Shown: in pieces, positions 46,395-57,782 of the stretch
Layout: every line of letters starts with the position of its first letter
Numbering within the stretch: the first letter of the stretch is position 1
From: Castanea sativa
Lineage: Eukaryota > Streptophyta > Magnoliopsida > Fagales > Fagaceae
NCBI RefSeq assembly: GCF_040712315.1
Contig: NC_134017.1
Coordinates: 16,956,001 to 17,020,000, forward strand
Length of the DNA: 64,000 nt
Direction: 5' to 3'
Program-made: the position numbers and the translations under genes
The notes under the pieces: generated by a model
Database searches by the model: none
Told to the model about the DNA's origin: nothing
What the model saw: only the letters and a program-made list of their open reading frames with translations

Positions 46395-47160
46395 ATGGGT
46401 CGAAGCCGAGCCCTTAGCCAATATCCGAGATTTTGATTCCAAGAGGTTTATTTGGAAGAATATTGTTACTAGATTTGGTATACCACATACTCTTATCTCG
46501 GACAATGGCGTTCAATTTGACAGGAACGCCTTTAGGCAAGGATCGTGGGTGACATGGGCATCACAAACGAGATACTCGACCCCGGCTTATCCTCGAGGAA
46601 ATGGACATGCCGAGGCCGTTAACAAGGTCATAGTCAACGGGCTCAAGAAGAGGTTGGATGATGCGAAAGGCGAGATGGGTAGAAGAGCTCCCTCATGTCC
46701 GTGGACGCATCGGACCACTCCACGCAGGTCCACCGGAGAAACGCCATTCTCTATGGCTTATGGAGCCGAGGCGGTGATACCATTGGAGTCTCGGAATTTC
46801 CTACTCTGAAAGACAAGTTCTTTTAGTCCGAGAATAACAAGGAACTTCTAGAGAGAGATCTTGATTTACTTGAAGAACGGCGTGAGGCGGCTATGGTCCA
46901 AATGGCTTATTATCGTGAAGCTAAAACAAGGACATGATGCCCACGTGAAGCTAAGGCCACTTGCGCTGGTGATCTTGTATTAATGAAAGTAGTAGCCACT
47001 TCTAAGAATCCAGGAAGATGGTAAGCTAGGACCTAATCGGGAAGGCCCCTACCGCATTGTTTCAATAGCAGCGTAGGGTCGTATAGGTTAGTTGACCTGG
47101 ATGAACGAGTTGTACCACGTCCATGGAATGTAAATAATCTTAGAAGGTATTATTATTAAT
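46360..47160 (+). pseudogene. TE2 integrase core and C-terminus (broken)
   Basis: In shifted frames the core reads DYFTKWVEAEPLANI (first Asp, about 46380), LISDNGVQFDRNAF (second Asp, about 46490-46530) and NGHAEAVNKVI (Glu, about 46600). The DDE triad is therefore retained. 46549-46809 is open and ends SMAYGAEAVIPLE. The C-terminal part is recognisable to about 47160 but with several frame changes. No chromodomain. Confidence 0.8.
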
Positions 47161-47209
47161 CAAATAAGCTTTTGTCAATTAATGTTTCAAAGTTATGGCT
47201 GGCTCTCAT

Positions 47210-48470
47210 ATTTGAAGTTATTGTTTTAAAGAATCAAACAGAAACTTGGTTAAGTGCAGTCCTCGGACCACAAACCTTGTGGAAATTGATGTCTTATCAT
47301 TTGTTAAACAGAACCTTAGTTATGCCGGGTCTTCGGGCCTCCTACTTTGGGAAAATTAACATTTGAAGTTATTGTTTTAAAGAATCAAACAGAAACTTGG
47401 TTAAGTGCAGTCCTCGGACCACAAACCTTGTGGAAATTGATGTCTTATCATTTGTTAAACAGAACCTTAGTTATGCCGGGTCCTCGGACCTCCTACTTTG
47501 GGAAAATTAACATTTGAAGTTATTGTTTTAAAGAATCAAACAGAAACTTGGTTAAGTGCAGTCCTCGGACCACAAACCTTGTGGAAATTGATGTCTTATC
47601 ATTTGTTAAACAGAACCTTAGTTATGCCGGGTCCTCGGACCTCCTACTTTGGAAAAATTAACATTTGAAGTTATTGTTTTAAAGAATCAAACAGAAACTT
47701 GGTTAAGTGCAGTCCTCGGACCACAAACCTTGTGGAAATTGATGTCTTATCATTTGTTAAATGAGAACCTTAGTTATGCCGGGTCCTCGGACCTCCTACT
47801 TTGGGAAAATTAACATTTGAAGTTATTGTTTTAAAGAATCAAACAGAAACTTGGTTAAGTGCAGTCCTCGGACCACAAACCTTGTGGAAATTGATGTCTT
47901 ATCATTTGTTAAACAGAACCTTAGTTATGCCGGGTCCTCGGACCTCCTACTTTGGGAAAATTAACATTTGAAGTTATTGTTTTAAAGAATCAAACAGAAA
48001 CTTGGTTAAGTGCAGTCCTCGGACTACAAACCTTGTGGAAATTGATGTCTTATCATTTGTTAAACAGAACCTTAGTTATGCCGGGTCCTCGGACCTCCTA
48101 CTTTGGGAAAATTAACATTTGAAGTTATTGTTTTAAAGAATCAAACAGAAACTTGGTTAAGTGCAGTCCTCGGACCACAAACCTTGTGGAAATTGATGTC
48201 TTATCATTTGTTAAACAGAACCTTAGTTATGCCGGGTCCTCGGACCTCCTACTTTGGGAAAATTAACATTTGAAGTTATTGTTTTAAAGAATCAAACAGA
48301 AACTTGGTTAAGTGCAGTCATCGGACCACAGACCTTGTGGAAATTGATGTCTTGTCATTTGTTAAACAGAACCTTAGTTGTGCCGGGTCTTCGGGCCTCC
48401 TACTTTGGGAAAATTAACATTTGAAGTTATTGTTTTAAAGAATCAAACAGAACCTTAAGATTGTTTTAAA
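47210..48470. repeat. TE2 151-bp tandem array
   Basis: Eight full copies start at 47210, 47361, 47512, 47663, 47815, 47966, 48117 and 48268, with a partial one from 48419. The period is 151 bp (once 152). Copies are almost identical; the first and the last full copies share variants (TCTTCGGGCCTCC) not seen in the middle copies. Each unit carries hairpin-forming stretches such as CCACAA-ACC-TTGTGG and GGTCC-TC-GGACC. It lies between integrase and the opposite-strand gene. Confidence 0.95.
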
Positions 48471-49056
48471 GAATCCTCGGACCTCCTACTTTGGGAAAAC
48501 TAACATTTACAGTTAAACGAAAGATTGCTTAAGATTTGTCTTCGGACTATGACTTTGCTTAAAGTTAACTTCTGATTGTGTCTGGATGTTAATACCTTAC
48601 TGTTTATTAACTCGGATCTTAAGTTTTATGTCTTTAAGTATTGAGTGAATTTGTGTAAGGAATGGTCCTCGGATCTTACATCCTACTAGAAACAGTGTTA
48701 TGCAGTATAAGGGCTTAATCGTTATATGAAGTCCTCTTTCCTTTTTTATCAAGGCATTGTTCAAACGTGTTAACTATGTCACCTTGTATTAAATCTTTAG
48801 TAATATACGCGTGATTATGTGGAAGTTATGATTGTGCAATCCTTGGAGTTAGATTTTTATACTCTGAGAAACTTTTGATATGACTTAATGGGAAACTTTT
48901 GTAATAAGTACAAAAAAGGAATAAAGTAAAAGCAGACACAATCCAAGTGAAAAGCAAACGAAATTGTTCTTTATTAATCAAGTTGAATATACACTACAAT
49001 ATATAATTAAAAAAAAAACAGAAAAGAATGGAAAAAGAGAAGCCCTAAGCTAAGTC
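48471..49056. other. TE2 internal spacer
   Basis: A degenerate remnant of the array (TCCTCGGACCTCCTACTTTGG again near 48475) and then AT-rich sequence to the end of the opposite-strand gene. No coding sequence supported. Confidence 0.4.
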
Positions 49057-51805
49057 CTAAGCTGTTGGAGGAGGATCTTGCTGAGAGGTACTAGTGCCCT
49101 CGGTCTTTCTCAACTCCAGCTCAAAAGGAGTCATAATCTGCTTTCCTTTATCCACTGTCGTTGTTGAGAGGACAATAGGTTCCACTGACTGGCTCAAGTC
49201 CTTCTCTGCATCCACTCCTCCTTCCTTCTCTTTATTGGAACCAGAAGGTTCTGTAGGATCAGGAATTTGCTGTGGGACCATCAGAGGTAGGGCAGGAAGA
49301 GTTGTCTCGGGGGTAGGAGTAGCAGCAGGAGCCTCTTCAATCTCCTGTATTTCTAGGGGAAGCCAAACGTTCTCGGACTTCCTCAAATCCGAAAGATCGA
49401 GGAACTCCCCTCTACGTTTAAAGCTTCCCCCCATACTTTTGACAGCATTCGCGGCATAAAGCCGCGAACTCCTCTGTCATTCGCTCCCGGTGGTGGCTAC
49501 CCCTTCATCGAAACTTGCCTGCTTGGCAGCTTGAAGAGAGAGTTGGAAGGAACTGGCTTCTTCTTTCATCAGCGCCAGTTGCTTCTTAAGATCCGAGCAC
49601 TCCCTTTGAGTTCGGGAGAGCTCTTCATCTCTTTCACGAAGGAGCTTGCGTTGTCCTTCTATTTGGGTCTTCATGGTCTTCAAGTTTGACTCGACCCCAT
49701 TCTTCTCTCTCCTCAGCTCTGCTACCTCCGAGGTCAGCTTCTCGTTCTCGGCAAGGGCTGTACCTAAGGTCTTCTCAGTCTCCACCCTAATTTCGAGCTC
49801 AGCTCTGGCTACTTTCCGAGCGTCTTCAATAAACTTTTCAGCTACAAAGACCTCCTGAATAGCCTGTAAAAAAGCATAATGGAGTTAGGAATAACAAAAA
49901 CTAATTTACTTATAAATATTGTTAAAAGGAGAAAAACTTACCAGTGCTAAGTCTCTCTTCAGTGAAAGGAATAGTTGTGGCTGGCCCATCTTTTCCAAAG
50001 TCTCCATGTCTTTGGGCAGCAGAAGAGGACGTTCCAAGACCTCGGCCAGGTGGTGGGCATGGCCTTGTTGAACCGCCCTTATACTGGACTGGCAGGAAAT
50101 GGGAGCGCCGTCCAGCCTTAGGTCGGGGGACCAGGTGGTCGGTGCTCGGCGTACTGATACCTCCTCCCCGATTTCCCGAGTTCAACCGAACGGGATCTAC
50201 CCTTGCCCTTATCCAGCGTCTGCGGATGGGCCGGGGGGAGTTGTTGGCGTGGTTTCTTGGGCTCTGTGTGAGTCGTCCCCTCATCATCCCCCTGTCTCTT
50301 CTTCTTGGGATCCTCGGCTGGAGCTTGGGCTCACCGGAGGAGGAGGAGGAGGTAAACTGGAGAACTTGGGACGTCCCCTTTTCTTCTTCTCTCGCAACTT
50401 TGGCAGCCCTATTAGTGAGAAGACCTCCATTCGTCCCATGTCTTCTACGGATTCGTCCTCGGAAGGGCAGCTACAAACCCTGCAATTCCGAGGCCTCGGT
50501 TGCTTCTTCTTCCTCGTCGGAAAGCACTACAAACCGGTTCCCGTGAGGTCTCTCGGTGTCTTCGAGATGGAATTGATCTATCTCGTCGTCAAGGGTGTGT
50601 GAAGAAGACACGCTCTTCGGAATGACAACGTTGTTTGTGCGTGCACGGCAAGGGGGACCGTCGCCTATCGCCCGTTGCCAGGCCTGGAACGGTGTTAGGA
50701 GCGTCCGGGAGGTCACGGTCATCCAAAAAATGGCGCCGAGCTACGTTGATCCTCTTCCGTCTTCGGTCGCCCGCAATAATGGCGTCCTCTATCTCTTGAA
50801 GTCTTTGGAAAGGGGAGTGTATCCGAGAATGAGGTGAGCCGCCCGGAGTTGTAAGTCTTCACTAACGAACACCTCGGAGCGAAGTACTCGGTTTAGATCG
50901 GGAACGTTACGGTGACTCGGACGAGGACGCACGTGCGCTATCCGCAAAAAAAGACGTCAAAACAAACAAACCACGATTAGATTCACACAAATATTTAACA
51001 AGTTTAAGTAAATACAAATACGCATTTCGTGTGTGTGTTAGGAGAAGTTGTGTTGTGGGGAGATTAATCCTACGGCGTCGCACGGATCCCCCCACCGAAC
51101 CGGCAGCCAAGCCGTCGTGCCGAGTTCTTCCGAGACACGATCAAGTAGTCGTCCTTCATGCCTTTGTTTGATTTGGGCGATAGGGAGATTAGCCTAACGG
51201 TGCTAGACCGAGATTTCATATAATAGCCTACTTTAGAAAGTTTGAGGGACTCATATAGGAACACGACATCGAGCCATGTGAGGTTTAAACCCATCTGCTC
51301 GTTTAGAGCATCTACACTACCTAGAACTCTAAAAACGTTTGGAAGGCATTGGTCGGGACACAACCGGTGGTTGCGAAGATACTCCCTCATTACGGGTTTC
51401 ATTGGAAGGGTCATCCCACCCTCTATGAAGGCTATCATAGGGATGATAACCTCTCCCTCTTTCCTAGAACCGGCCACGGCTGTTGCCGGGCAGTATTCTA
51501 ACCCTACGTCGCTGGGAATATGGTATTTGGCTCTAAAGCCTTCCATCCCAGCGGCGGTATCAACTAGACACTTGAATTTTCCCATTACAGAGAGACGATA
51601 GACTAAACTTTAAAAGGGAGAGTGTTTGTATTGGTAGCCGAGGACAAATATCGAGAAAAAAAGGTTTAGAATAGGAGCAAGAACTTACAAGGTTGAAGAT
51701 GTGCAAATCTCCACGGTTTTCTGCAGAGTAAGGTATGATGGCTGATGTCTTGATGGGATTACCCCCTGAGGAATTAAATGAAGGCGCGGGTTCCCGAAGC
51801 GTCAC
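49057..51805 (-). pseudogene. TE2 opposite-strand accessory gene, Transposase_28-like
   Basis: Reads toward pol from beside the 3' LTR. A possible first exon begins at 51805 (MTLREPAPSFNSSGGNPIKT) and ends at 51689 before a GTAAGT donor. 51585-51070 encodes a domain with FRAKYHIPSDVGLEY, IEGGMTLPMKPVMREYLRNH and LPNVFRVLGSVDALNEQMGL. This is the pattern of the 'putative gypsy-type transposon' family and resembles the TE1 opposite-strand product. About 51070-49860 is frame-broken. 49785-49477 is a coiled coil (ENEKLTSEVAELRREKNGVE) and 49434-49057 a Pro/Thr/Glu-rich tail. Domain order therefore equals TE1: domain, spacer, coiled coil, tail. Function unknown. Splicing is inferred from two possible borders only. 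Confidence 0.6.
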
Positions 51806-52093
51806 GACGTGCGAAAAGGTGGCCTCGAAATTATGTCTGTCCCGCCTAAAATTTCGTGGAGTAATGAGAACCGTTGGATGCCCATCTCACCGTTGAACGT
51901 GGGAGACAAAGAGTAACTTACAGTTATAAATGCGCGCGTTTTCGAAAATAAAACCGCCAAGTGTCATCTTCTGGGACGCAAAACGATTTCCACACGTGCC
52001 ATCACTTATAAAGTGTGTAGAAAGGCTTTTTCGCCCGGATCAAAACCCTATTTTTCTCCTCGGACGTTGAAAATTAGAGTTTTGAGGGCTATT
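51806..52093. other. TE2 spacer before 3' LTR
   Basis: It would hold the promoter of the opposite-strand gene. On the minus strand TTTATAA motifs occur near 51915-51925 and 52005-52015. The polypurine tract just before 52094 is weak (GAGGGCTAT). Confidence 0.35.
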
Positions 52094-52834
52094 GCGGGGG
52101 TAAAAAGATCTGATGGGAACATGGGCCTTTTGGGCCGTGTTAAGGAGGGCCGACCTGACCCTGGGTTTGGAAGTTGTTAATACTATGGGTCGGCCCATGC
52201 GCCGAGGGTCCGAGGACCCAGCCGAGGGTGAACTTACCCTCGGGTGAGCACCGAAGAACTCGGGATTTCATGGTAAAGGTTAGGGGATGGTACAGTTAAG
52301 TCCAATGGGTAAAAGGGGGAAACCCTAGAATGCCCCAGAAACACCGGTGTTGAAGGAATGTCAAAGATAAAGGCTGCTACCTCCACATTAAAGACCCTGC
52401 ACCTACCACCCTGGCCGCATTAATGAGGAGGTGACACTTGAACAGTGGAAGGGAAACTTCTAGTTACTGTTCAAAGGCACTAAGAAAAGAAATATCTAGG
52501 CTAAGGGAGGAGTTGGTGCAACACGTGTATAAAGTATTAAAAAGAAGAGTATTTAAGGAAGGACCTAGAACAGAAATGGGGAGGGCTTTTGGTAATCTAA
52601 CAAGAAAAAAGACAAAGAGAGAGAGATAATATAAGAACGCCTCTGCTTACGTCCGAGGAGACCTATTTGCATTACTCCTTTGTTTCCAAATCGGCAATCT
52701 TTAGTTTGTCATTTAATCTTCACTCACTTCTAACCTGGGTTTCAAGCCCACTCTCTACAAATTTTTATTGTTTAAGGCTCATTGGGCCTGAGCCCATAAC
52801 TGTTCTGGGGTCCAGGTGCAATTGTGCACTTACA
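52094..52834 (+). repeat. TE2 3' LTR (741 bp)
   Basis: Nearly identical to the 5' LTR; the G-box/TATA fusion CACGTGTATAAA recurs at 52522-52533. Differences are mostly 1-3-base gaps, several next to CTCGG or CCGAGG. Confidence 0.95.
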
Positions 52835-53167
52835 GTTATCATCTTTTTAGTCGGTTTTTATTGATTGGTTTATTTATTTTTTAAAGTTTGAAATAAGTAA
52901 TAATTAACTGGGGCGAAGCTAGGATTTTTTGATTGGGAGGCCAAATATTGGCACTAATATAGTAGGTATGAGTCAAAATAAACTACCACACACATGCGTA
53001 AATGCGCATACACATATATAAATATTAATATTTTTATACTAGAATATATCATAATTTATAAATATATTGTATATAAAATTAATTTATAAATATATTGTGT
53101 ATATATATATATAATTAATAACTTTCACATATGTATACTCGTAAAATAATTTTTTAAGGGAAGTTAT
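52835..53167. repeat. Right copy of ~330-bp duplication around TE2
   Basis: Direct copy of 40720-41047, ending in the same 'tttttaagggaagttat'. More diverged from its partner than the two LTRs are from each other, so the duplication is older than TE2. Confidence 0.8.
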
Positions 53168-53854
53168 CATTTTTTAAACTTCAATGAGTATAAAAAAATT
53201 ATCTAATATGATTTAATGAGTATACAAAAACTATCTAGTTTGATATTTAACAAAAACAAAAACCGAATTTTTGAGAAAACAAAAATTACTTCGGACAACT
53301 TCTGCTTTTTGGCCCTTTTTACTGAGGTTGGTTGTGAATCCATGAATGTACGTATTAAGGTACTTTGCTTATTCACTTTTCTTTTCTCATCAATTGGATA
53401 ATAATAACATGACGGGTGTGGCTCTCCATAGCTGTACCGTGCATGGTTCTGCTTTTATATGTATGCAGTTGGTTCATCAATGAAATGCTACTGCATGCAT
53501 TAATACTATATAGCTAGAGATCAACTACAACTACTCTTGCTCAGGTCCTTGATCAGGTGATGTAGCAACAGAAAAAGAAAATATTCCCCTTTTTTTTAAT
53601 TAAATGGGTAAAATATTAAATGGTCCAAATGAAAGGAATTTTTTATTTATTTATCTTTTTATATTTGAAATCTGACTTGCGTTCACGTGTGTGGCAACCC
53701 TAGCGATACAAACCGTATCTTAGGGCAGAACATGAAAAAGAAAAAAGAAGAACACAACCATATATAACCCCAAGCTATTCACGAGCAAATGATACATCCA
53801 TGAAAGTGAAATTGAGGTTCTTAAAGTTGGGTATCACAAGAAGTTAATAATAAA
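53168..53854. other. Intergenic, nothing seen
   Basis: AT-rich DNA without a supported gene or repeat. Confidence 0.4.
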
Positions 53855-54128
53855 AACTAACGTGTTTATTTTAGTAATAATTATGATAGGGAGCTTTTCT
53901 ACATACATCTTCCAACTAGCAAATTTGTACCCATCCAACATATTACACTCACCCGACACGTACATACATCGTCCAACTAGCATATATGTACCCATCCGAC
54001 ATATTACACTCGTCCGACGTGCACATATTGGATGAGTGTAATATGTTGGATGGATACATATTTGCCAATCGGACGATGTATGTAGAAAAGCTCCCTATCA
54101 TAACTATTACTAAAAAAACACGTTAACT
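53855..54128. mobile_element. Foldback (palindromic) MITE
   Basis: The outer arms are inverted copies (AACTAACGTGTTT.. and AAGTTAACGTGTTT..), each followed by 'gatagggagcttttctacatac'. Inside the left arm a ~63-bp block (about 53910-54030: 'acatcgtccaactagca...acccatcc.acatattacactc') is present twice in direct order, and once more inverted in the right arm. Non-coding. Confidence 0.65.
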
Positions 54129-54301
54129 TACATGTACACAATCAAGTGATCAAACTATCACGAGGATCAGTAGCCATATGCATGAGCCGTCCAATACTGT
54201 GTACTCGTTTGTCAAACATGCCAAGTGGCCAACTAACTACCACAAGAGCAACTGATGATATGAGTCATCTGTCACTTATAGTTTCAAACAAGTAAAGACA
54301 C
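54129..54301. other. Short spacer
   Basis: No feature recognised. Confidence 0.4.
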
Positions 54302-54304
54302 TTA

Positions 54305-55161
54305 GAGCATTCTTATCAAGATGAGCAAATCTTATAAATGCTAAAATTTAACATACAACATGCTATAAATTCTAAAAAGCATGCTCCATTAATACTCTCA
54401 AATCTTATTTATTTTGCAATTCAACTATAGTAGACTGCTATGTCTAGCAGCCCACGATCGAAAGATTGTAAAACAAAAAATCATTTTATATTCTTTGTTT
54501 GTTTTCTTTCTTCAGACTTTCTTTTTTCTATCTAATTTCCGTTTCTTCTGTCTCTCCATCTTGCTCCCATTTCTCTTCTCTCTTGCTCCCTCAGCTCGAC
54601 GTCTCTGCCTCCCTCTCCGACAAAACCCAGGCCGGAGCATCAAGCCAAGACAATCTCTATCGCAGTGGTTTTTTTTTTTTTTTAAGTTTGTGATTTGATG
54701 TTAGATTCAGCAGTGGTTGTGTGGGTTATGGATTTGGCGTTTTGGGTCGTGGTCTAATGTGCTCTGGCAATTTTTGTGGGTCTGGGTTTGTGGGTCTAAG
54801 TTCATGGGTCTGGGTTCATGGGTCTGTGTTCGTGGATCATCGACATGACCGGCGTGAATCGTCGAGTTGACCGGCGTGGATCGTCGACTTGATCGGTCTC
54901 ATCGGCATGGGTCATCGAGAGGGAGAGACAACGAGACTGAGAGGGAGAGAGGGAGACAGTTAGACCAAAGAAAAAGAGGATGAAAAAAACAAAAAACAAA
55001 AAAGGAATAAAAAATTATAAAGAAATAATATTTAAATGAAGTTGTAAAAAAAATAGAAGTTTTGATGTTTGGTATATTGTAAAATAAAGTGTTAAAATTA
55101 AAAAAGTAGTGTTTTAATATGGTAAATGCTAAATTTTTTACAATGCTTGATAAGAATGCTC
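54305..55161. mobile_element. PIF/Harbinger-like TIR element, TSD TTA
   Basis: The 14-bp end GAGCATTCTTATCA is repeated exactly, inverted, at the right border. TTA flanks both ends (54302-54304 and 55162-55164). The interior holds leader-like CT-rich DNA and a GC-richer block with 'atcgtcga' repeats. No transposase. Confidence 0.75.
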
Positions 55162-55164
55162 TTA

Positions 55165-55526
55165 GCTCTTCGAAGCTAACTAGTAACTACACATTCTACT
55201 CTATCTACTCACATATAAAAACCGCTAAACTAGTCATTTTACAACCCCGCATTCACTAAATATGGAGACATTGAACCCAATGATTTCGATGCTACTAACT
55301 CACAATCTCCATTACGGTGATGTTTACAATTTCAAAGGTACGTGAAAACACAATTTTTTAACTCTTACCTTTTTAGAATTCTTGAAGATCATTGTGAGTT
55401 TCTAATTAATATGAGGGTCTTTAGTTGATATCACACTGATGCACTCTATAGGTATTCCTTTTTTCAGGTTTTTTGACACTACAAGTTCGAACAATTTACT
55501 TATTGACAAAATGGTCCAGTTACAAC
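55165..55526. other. Intergenic, nothing seen
   Basis: No supported feature. Confidence 0.4.
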
Positions 55527-55529
55527 TAA

Positions 55530-56272
55530 GGCTGCATTTGTTTTAGTGTAAAATATTTTCCAAGTGTAAAATAATTTCAGGTGAACATATTTTCGGTAAA
55601 GGAAAATAATTTCTAGTGTTTAGTTGCATTTTAAAAATTATATTAGAAAATAATTTCAAGTGTCTGGTAACATTCTGAAAATGCAAATTTTCTATTGGTT
55701 TCTCACATGTTCTCATCCATTTTCTCAGTTTCCAAACAAATTTTATATTAGAAAATCCACCAACGCCCACAGAAAATCCACCACCAGCACCACACAACAC
55801 AAAACACCACCACAACAACAACAAAAAAATCAGAGATAAAAAACTACCAAAACACCACCACCCACACCACCACAACAACAACAAAAAGATCAGAGATCAA
55901 AAACCACCAAAACACCACCACCCACACCACCACAACAACAACAATAACAAAATCAGAGATCAAAGAGAGAAAGATTGAGAGATTGAGGGAAAGAGATATA
56001 GATCGAGAACGAGAGAGATCAGGGTGGATGGAGGACGGTGGTGGCCAGATCGGTAACGGCAGTTTGATCTTGGGGCTTTGGGCAATGAGATCGGTGGTTT
56101 GATCTAGAGGCGATAGCGACGACGGGGGTGGGTGGTGGCTTGTAGATCAGTGACATGCGATCCCACCAATGATCTCGCGGCTCAATCTCGCCAGTGCGAG
56201 CTTGACAGCGCGAGCTCGACGACGCGTCTGGGCTTGGGGCGGTGATCTGAGCTCGACGGCGCGAGCTCGATC

Positions 56273-56311
<39 letters not shown>

Positions 56312-56514
56312 GCTCTCTCTCTCTCTATTTTCAGTCTGAAAAATGAGCTTTGAAGGTAAAATAAGAACAGAAATGATTTTACACTAGAGAAGGGTTATTT
56401 TACAGTCAAAGTGTAAAATAATTTCAGTTTGACCAAATTTTCTGTGCCTACTAAACACACAACATAGTGTAAAACAATTTCCTGAAATACTTTTCAGTCA
56501 AAACAAACGCAGCC
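55530..56514. mobile_element. PIF/Harbinger-like TIR element, TSD TAA
   Basis: GGCTGCATTTGTTTT on the left and GGCTGCGTTTGTTTT inward from the right, flanked by TAA (55527-55529 and 56515-56517). Inside, 'gtgtaaaataatttcag' appears at both sides. A three-fold ~65-bp repeat rich in CCA/CAA occupies about 55796-55950, and a (CT)n run about 56275-56308. No transposase. Confidence 0.75.
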
Positions 56515-56517
56515 TAA

Positions 56518-56718
56518 GCCTCTGTTTGGATAGAGATGAAAAATTAAAATTATTTTACTATTTAGCTTATTTTTACTACTTTTCATGGGTTCCATTGCAC
56601 TTTTTGGTACTATTCATCGACCTCACTGTACTATTTTAACTAACTTTTACCTTTATTTGCAGTATTTTCAACAATAAGTTTTCAGTTTCAATAAAATAAG
56701 CAGTATTCAAACAGACCC
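56518..56718. mobile_element. ~200-bp MITE abutting the previous element
   Basis: GCCTCTGTTTGGATA on the left and GGGTCTGTTTGAATACT inward from the right. The left border is the same TAA that ends the preceding Harbinger-like element. The right flank is AAG, so the TSD is not confirmed. Confidence 0.5.
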
Positions 56719-57782
56719 AAGTAAAAAATGAAAATATTAAAATTTGTGGATTATTACATTTCTCGGTCAATTGATATGCATGGAGACGGGCAAATTAGCA
56801 AAGCACAGAGACATGCAACATTTTAATTGCTATATTTGTCAAGGTGGGCTCACCGCTCACCGAATTTGCTGGGCCAACATTGGGCTAGAGTGAAAAATTG
56901 GCATAGTTTCATGGACCTACAGCCTTGACACATGCCTGTTGCCCGGTTCTAAAGTAGATTCTGCCAGGCCAGAGCTTTATCCATGTGCATTTGTAATTTG
57001 TGGATTGGACAACTCCACCACTTCCAAAAAAGAAAAAACGTTTTCCATTTTTTTTTTTTTTTCACATTTTATTGAGTTGTTTCATTGTAAAATTTGGTCA
57101 AACTTAAAAATGGTTTTTGTTGATCATAAAATTCTTTGTGAAATTTTGTAAAATGTTTTATCAACAAAAACTTGGTAGAATATTTTACAAAAACACACGT
57201 TGCCTTTTCTCCTATCCGGTGGCTAGAGTCATTAATGGTGACTGAGAGGCAGTAATTTTGGTAATTTTTATTTGAAAAATTGTATATCATACAAGTTGTA
57301 CTTGAAATTTTTTATTAAATATGTTTTTTATTTTACTTTTGAAAATATTTTACAACGAAATAAATAGAGGAGTAGAGAAGGTACAACATAAAACACAAAG
57401 GTGATATAAAATGAAGTGAAACAAATAGAGCTGTAGAGAAGGTAATAAAAAAAAAAAAATACAAGGGTGATACAAAATAATCCTATCACAAGCCTCTAAA
57501 ACATGTCTTACTAGTTTTTAATTTTTACAGAGTAGTGGCGGTTGCTGCCTCTATTTATGGCCTATGTCATCTCTTAGCTTCTCAAAAAAGACATTAAAAG
57601 AAAAAAGGATGGCAAAATCAATGTACTTGAAAGCTTGGGATGATATTTGTAAACTCCAAAAAGCACATTTTAACCTTGCCAAAAATAAAAACCCATGTCT
57701 TAATGAAAAAAATAAATAAATAAATAAATAAAGGGAAGTTCATACATTTTTACTGTGTTTTGCTGTCACGCATACCTTGACT
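56719..57782. other. Intergenic, nothing seen
   Basis: AT-rich sequence with T and A runs (about 57048-57062, 57448-57460) and a short (AAAT)n near 57711-57733. No gene recognised. Confidence 0.4.

Larger units (their letters stand above)
41048..52834 (+). mobile_element. TE2: Ty3/gypsy Tat-type LTR retrotransposon
   Basis: An 11.8-kb element on the plus strand. LTRs are 749 bp (41048-41796) and 741 bp (52094-52834), TG...CA, flanked by a perfect 5-bp duplication GTTAT (41043-41047 and 52835-52839). Order: PBS, gag, protease, RT, RNase H, aRH, integrase, 151-bp array, opposite-strand gene, 3' LTR. The second RNase H marks the Tat lineage. The LTRs differ by only about two substitutions but several short indels, so the insertion is young. 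Gag-pol is broken in several places, yet a 686-codon stretch of pol is open. Confidence 0.93.

Noticed and set aside
47172..47366. 64-codon frame at the start of the TE2 array
   Set aside because: Covers part of one 151-bp unit and does not continue in a common frame through the other units.
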